A DNA stretch of 64,000 nucleotides from Bacteroidota bacterium (lineage in GTDB: Bacteria > Bacteroidota > Ignavibacteria > Palsa-1295). A program made the translations under genes and the position numbers. Shown one piece after another: positions 61,079 through 64,000 of the stretch. Under the pieces are notes generated by a model that saw nothing but the letters and a program-made list of their open reading frames with translations, made no database searches and was not told the DNA's origin. The stretch covers positions 1 through 64,000 of the forward strand of contig JAJPIO010000016.1 in the NCBI GenBank assembly GCA_021324735.1, read 5' to 3'. Every line of letters starts with the position of its first letter. Within the stretch, counting starts at the first letter, position 1.

Positions 61079-61537
61079 ATGCGCATAGCCATTGGAAGCG
61101 ACACCCCTACAGAACTCACGGAAGCGTTGAAAGCGGAGCTTGAAAAGCACGGTCATACGTTGCTGGAATTTGGTCCGCTCGATCGCTCCCAAACTGCACG
61201 AGATTGGCCCCTCGTTGCCGCCGATGTTGCAAGTGCTGTGGCCACCAAAAGGGCAGACGAAGGTATCGTCTGTTGTTGGACCGGGACAGGGGTATCCATC
61301 GCGGCAAATAAGATCCCGGGCATTCGTGCTGCTCTCGTTCAGGATGCCGAGACCGCTCGCGGCGCTCGAATTTATAATCACGCAAATGTTCTTGCCTTAA
61401 GCCTGCGAGCTACTACTATCCCCATTATGCGCGAAATTCTGGTCGCGTGGTTCGGAACACCAATTGCTGAGGGCGAAGCCCAAAGCGATTGGAATAAAGA
61501 GCAGGTTGCGCGTGTAGCAGCGCTCGAGCCACGATAA
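61079..61537 (+). CDS. RpiB/LacA/LacB family sugar-phosphate isomerase
   Basis: 152-residue aldose-ketose isomerase of the RpiB fold, probably acting on ribose-5-phosphate or a related pentose or hexose phosphate. The catalytic-cysteine loop reads EGIVCCWTGTGVSIAANKIP, followed by GIRAALVQDAETARGARIYN and HANVLALSLRATT. In classical RpiB the N terminus reads SDHAG; here it is GSDTPTEL, so the N-terminal histidine is missing. This matches a known divergent subclass, whose substrate is less certain. The start ATG at 61079 gives the usual MRIAIGSD. It stands alone between terminators and glgA. Confidence 0.9.
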   Translation: MRIAIGSDTPTELTEALKAELEKHGHTLLEFGPLDRSQTARDWPLVAADVASAVATKRADEGIVCCWTGTGVSIAANKIPGIRAALVQDAETARGARIYNHANVLALSLRATTIPIMREILVAWFGTPIAEGEAQSDWNKEQVARVAALEPR

Positions 61538-61713
61538 CGACCGCTTTCGAAGCCAGTCTAAAAGTCCGTTTCTAAAAAGCAGGATGCAAAAATCCGTATT
61601 TTTGTGGCAGTTTGTGCCTGAAAGTCGGATTTAACGCACGTAACCAATCATACTAATATAATCAAATTCTTCGGTGGCGCGAAGAATAGCCGGTTGCAAC
61701 TACGTCTGAACCC

Positions 61714-63237
61714 ATGACCTCTCCACACCCCGAATTTCCCCCGCGCAGCATTCTCTTTCTTTCGACGGAAGTATACCCGTATGCGAAAACAGGAGGCTTA
61801 GCGGATGTCAGCTCAGCACTTCCTCAAGCGTTGCGCGAACTCGGCCATGATGTCCGAGTGATGATGCCCAAGTATGGATTTATTGGTGAGAAAAAACAAA
61901 AGATCCACCTCATCAATCGGCTGCAAGGGATCGAGTATAAGATAGGGGATAAGTATGTTGTTACGAACTTAAAGTCGAGTGCGATCCTCACGCAAAAGAC
62001 GCGCATCCAAATGTACATGCTCGAGAGCGAAGATTATTTCGAGCGAATGGGTTTGTATGTTGATCTGGCCACTGGAAAAGACTACCCCGATAACGACGAG
62101 CGGTTTCTTGTTTATGCGCTGAGCGCCTTCGAGCTTTGTAAACGCCTGCTATGGAAGCCGGACATTATTCATTGCAATGATTGGCAAAGCGGTCTCGTAC
62201 CTGCTCTCTTAAAAGAACTGGTAAAGAACGATTCATTCTTTGCCGACACTAAAACAGTTTTCACCATTCATAACTTAGCGTACCAGGGAAATTTTCCAGC
62301 GAGTACATTCCCCAAACTGGGTTTACCGCAGGATTACTTTACACCAGATGGTCTCGAGTTTTATGGTAAGGTCTCGTATCTAAAGGCCGGAATTGCCTAC
62401 GCAGATGCGATCACCACTGTAAGCGAGACGTATGCGGAAGAAATTCGCACGCCAGAGTTCGGCTCTGGTATGGAGGGGCTTCTAACCAAGCGCAAGCGCG
62501 ATCTTCACGGCATTTTGAATGGCATCGACCTATTGGTTTGGGATCCACAGAAGGATATTAATATTGTTCGGCCAATATCTCCTGAGGATATTTCCGGCAA
62601 AGAGGCCTGCAAGCAGGACCTATGCTTCGCGATGGGAATTCCTTATTCGGAAGGAACGCCGGTCCTCGGAATGATCGCCCGACTTAGCGATCAAAAAGGC
62701 TTCGACCTTCTTGCTGAGATCATCGATAATATTTTGAAGTCAGGCGCTCAACTTGTCATACTGGGAGAAGGGGATAAAAAGTATGTCGATCTGTTCTCTA
62801 AATTGCAGAAAAAGCACCCCGAGCAAATCGGCATTCATTTCGGCTTTCACGATAACTTAGCACATAAGATCGAGGCGGGAAGTGATATCTTCCTTATGCC
62901 GAGCGCCTACGAACCCTGTGGTCTCAACCAGATGTATTCCATGCACTATGGGACCATCCCGGTTGTTCGCAAGACCGGTGGTTTAGCGGATACCGTTATC
63001 GATGTGGAATCGGCTACCCGGCGCACGGGACCGACCGGATTTACGTTCGAAAAATACGACGCCAAGGCATTCTGGAAGGCGTTGGAACGGGCGATCAAAG
63101 CGTACCAGACCGATAAAAAGCTGTGGCATGAAATGCAGCTCAATGGTATGAAGCGCGATTTTTCATGGAATCGCTCGGCCGTTAAATATGCCGAGGTGTA
63201 CGAAAAAGTCCTCTCACGGGGCCGAAAACAAGCATAA
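61714..63237 (+). CDS. glgA: Glycogen synthase (ADP-glucose type)
   Basis: 507-residue GT5 enzyme elongating alpha-1,4-glucan from ADP-glucose. The N-terminal nucleotide-sugar loop is STEVYPYAKTGGLADVSSAL (Lys-Thr-Gly-Gly-Leu). DIIHCNDWQSGLVPALL, TVFTIHNLAYQGNFP and GILNGIDLLVWDP are family blocks. The GT-B C-terminal domain has IARLSDQKGFDLLAEII and the catalytic SAYEPCGLNQMYSMHYGTIP then VVRKTGGLADTV. Length is normal. The ATG at 61714 leaves a short polar tail before the first strand. Other glycogen genes (glgB, glgC) are not in the window. Confidence 0.97.
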   Translation: MTSPHPEFPPRSILFLSTEVYPYAKTGGLADVSSALPQALRELGHDVRVMMPKYGFIGEKKQKIHLINRLQGIEYKIGDKYVVTNLKSSAILTQKTRIQMYMLESEDYFERMGLYVDLATGKDYPDNDERFLVYALSAFELCKRLLWKPDIIHCNDWQSGLVPALLKELVKNDSFFADTKTVFTIHNLAYQGNFPASTFPKLGLPQDYFTPDGLEFYGKVSYLKAGIAYADAITTVSETYAEEIRTPEFGSGMEGLLTKRKRDLHGILNGIDLLVWDPQKDINIVRPISPEDISGKEACKQDLCFAMGIPYSEGTPVLGMIARLSDQKGFDLLAEIIDNILKSGAQLVILGEGDKKYVDLFSKLQKKHPEQIGIHFGFHDNLAHKIEAGSDIFLMPSAYEPCGLNQMYSMHYGTIPVVRKTGGLADTVIDVESATRRTGPTGFTFEKYDAKAFWKALERAIKAYQTDKKLWHEMQLNGMKRDFSWNRSAVKYAEVYEKVLSRGRKQA

Positions 63238-63301
63238 CATTTTCGAAGACCACCGTATAAGAATTGTTAATATTCAGTCAGTCACCTTCTCGGAATACGC
63301 A

Positions 63302-64000
63302 TTGATCAAGAATATTCTTTTTTCGATTACTCTGCTCCTCACCCTGGTAGGCTGCGAGGATAAAATTTCTACCTTGGGTTCACCGTATTTTCCCGATACT
63401 GTTCAGCTCCATACGATCACACGGACCGATACGGGCTTTATGCAGTTCTCGAATTATACGCGCTCGTATGTCACTGCTAATGGTGTCAATTATAATTTGA
63501 CCTTCGGTTCGCCTTTGATGATCGTTGGCAGGGCATTAAGTGGAAGTGAGAATGTAGAAGCATGGGGACTCCTGCGATTTATTCCGTTCAATCCCGACTC
63601 GCTTACACACGTTATTGGCTTGCGACTTATTCTCTCTACACAGAAATATGCGTATGGAGATACAACGAACAGCAACGTATCACTTCGAGTATATACACAG
63701 AGCAGCGGTAAGGTGACCGATTCAACGATCGCTCTTTCGACTTCCGATCTGAGCTCTTCGTCCATTGGAAATCTTGACACGACAATACTGAACGATACCG
63801 GTCAAACGGTGGCGATTAATCTTGACACCAACGTGAAACCGATGCTTACTGCGAGTTCTCTTGCCTTTGTAGTGCTGCCAAGCGCAACAATGACAAATGC
63901 TCGCGCCTTCCGGACCTGCGAAAACGCGGCCTACGGTTCACCAGAACTTGAGTATACTCTGAAATATGGCGACAGTGTTTTCAAAGTGGTTCGTACAACG
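63302..64000 (+). CDS. Lipoprotein, 3' end outside window
   Basis: Frame open from a TTG at 63302 to the window end, 233 codons visible. The product starts MIKNILFSITLLLTLVGC, a signal peptide with a lipobox and lipid-modified Cys18. The mature part is beta-rich with many Thr and Ser (VQLHTITRTDTGFMQFSNY). The stretch WGLLRFIPFNPDSLTHVIGL followed by RLILST recalls DNRLRE or carbohydrate-binding beta-sandwich modules, a weak resemblance. It follows glgA by 64 bases. The TTG start has no clear Shine-Dalgarno, but the signal peptide supports it. The function is unknown. Confidence 0.72.
   Translation, partial: MIKNILFSITLLLTLVGCEDKISTLGSPYFPDTVQLHTITRTDTGFMQFSNYTRSYVTANGVNYNLTFGSPLMIVGRALSGSENVEAWGLLRFIPFNPDSLTHVIGLRLILSTQKYAYGDTTNSNVSLRVYTQSSGKVTDSTIALSTSDLSSSSIGNLDTTILNDTGQTVAINLDTNVKPMLTASSLAFVVLPSATMTNARAFRTCENAAYGSPELEYTLKYGDSVFKVVRTT

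Noticed and set aside
1-64000. CRISPR arrays, prophage, integrase or insertion-sequence genes
   Set aside because: No regularly spaced repeats, transposase, integrase or phage structural genes were seen in the window.

Overview
The window looks like chromosomal DNA of a Gram-negative member of the Fibrobacteres-Chlorobi-Bacteroidetes (FCB) group. The evidence is six secreted proteins ending in type IX secretion system (T9SS) sorting domains, several lipoproteins with a signal-peptidase II lipobox, and a Bacteroidetes-style TAnnTTTG promoter box. Gene content (CdaA, PduO, MreBCD next to PurH, complex I genes) fits a deep branch near Chlorobi, Ignavibacteria or Kapabacteria. That placement is inference; no 16S rRNA is present. 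GC is near 50%, genes are tightly packed, and no phage, integron, insertion sequence or CRISPR array was seen.

Layout. 1-4.1 kb: two tandem paralogous T9SS cargo proteins and a small membrane protein. 4.1-6.4 kb: two stacked palindromic repeats, then gcvH and guaA. 6.4-7.8 kb: a strong promoter driving a coiled-coil lipoprotein and a LysM protein. 7.9-12 kb: phoH, cdaA, pcm, miaA and a methyltransferase. 12-18 kb: a metallophosphoesterase with a 54-residue membrane protein, an M16 peptidase, a lipoprotein and a large T9SS cargo protein. 18.2-23.1 kb: ald, nuoG-nuoH-nuoI and an MmcQ/YjbR protein. 23-29 kb: a LamG T9SS protein, fmt, a glycerophosphodiesterase and a YyaL-like protein. 29-33.7 kb: a GT-C glycosyltransferase, an acyltransferase and an Asp-box T9SS protein. 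33.7-39.3 kb: two small ORFs, an Nramp-UspA fusion, PduO, an ABC exporter pair and an SDR. 39.7-46.2 kb: a possible winged-helix protein, tRNA-Cys and a minus-strand run purN-purH-mreB-mreC-mreD-gpmA. 46.3-51.7 kb: a sorting-domain-only protein coupled to an IgGFc-binding/beta-barrel protein, aspS and an outer-membrane-like protein. 51.7-61 kb: a 1.1 kb gap with an apparent decayed gene, then rpoB-rpoC. 61-64 kb: an RpiB-family isomerase, glgA and a lipoprotein cut by the window edge.

Most genes are housekeeping: purine synthesis, transcription, translation, cell shape, respiration and glycogen. The points most worth a second look are: the sorting-domain-only gene joined to the IgGFc/barrel gene; purN, whose best start is a non-canonical ATT behind a strong Shine-Dalgarno overlapped by a leader hairpin; the Nramp-UspA fusion with two small upstream ORFs; the cloverleaf DNA repeat near 4.2 kb; and rpoBC separated from the ribosomal protein genes, with a hairpin ahead of each gene.
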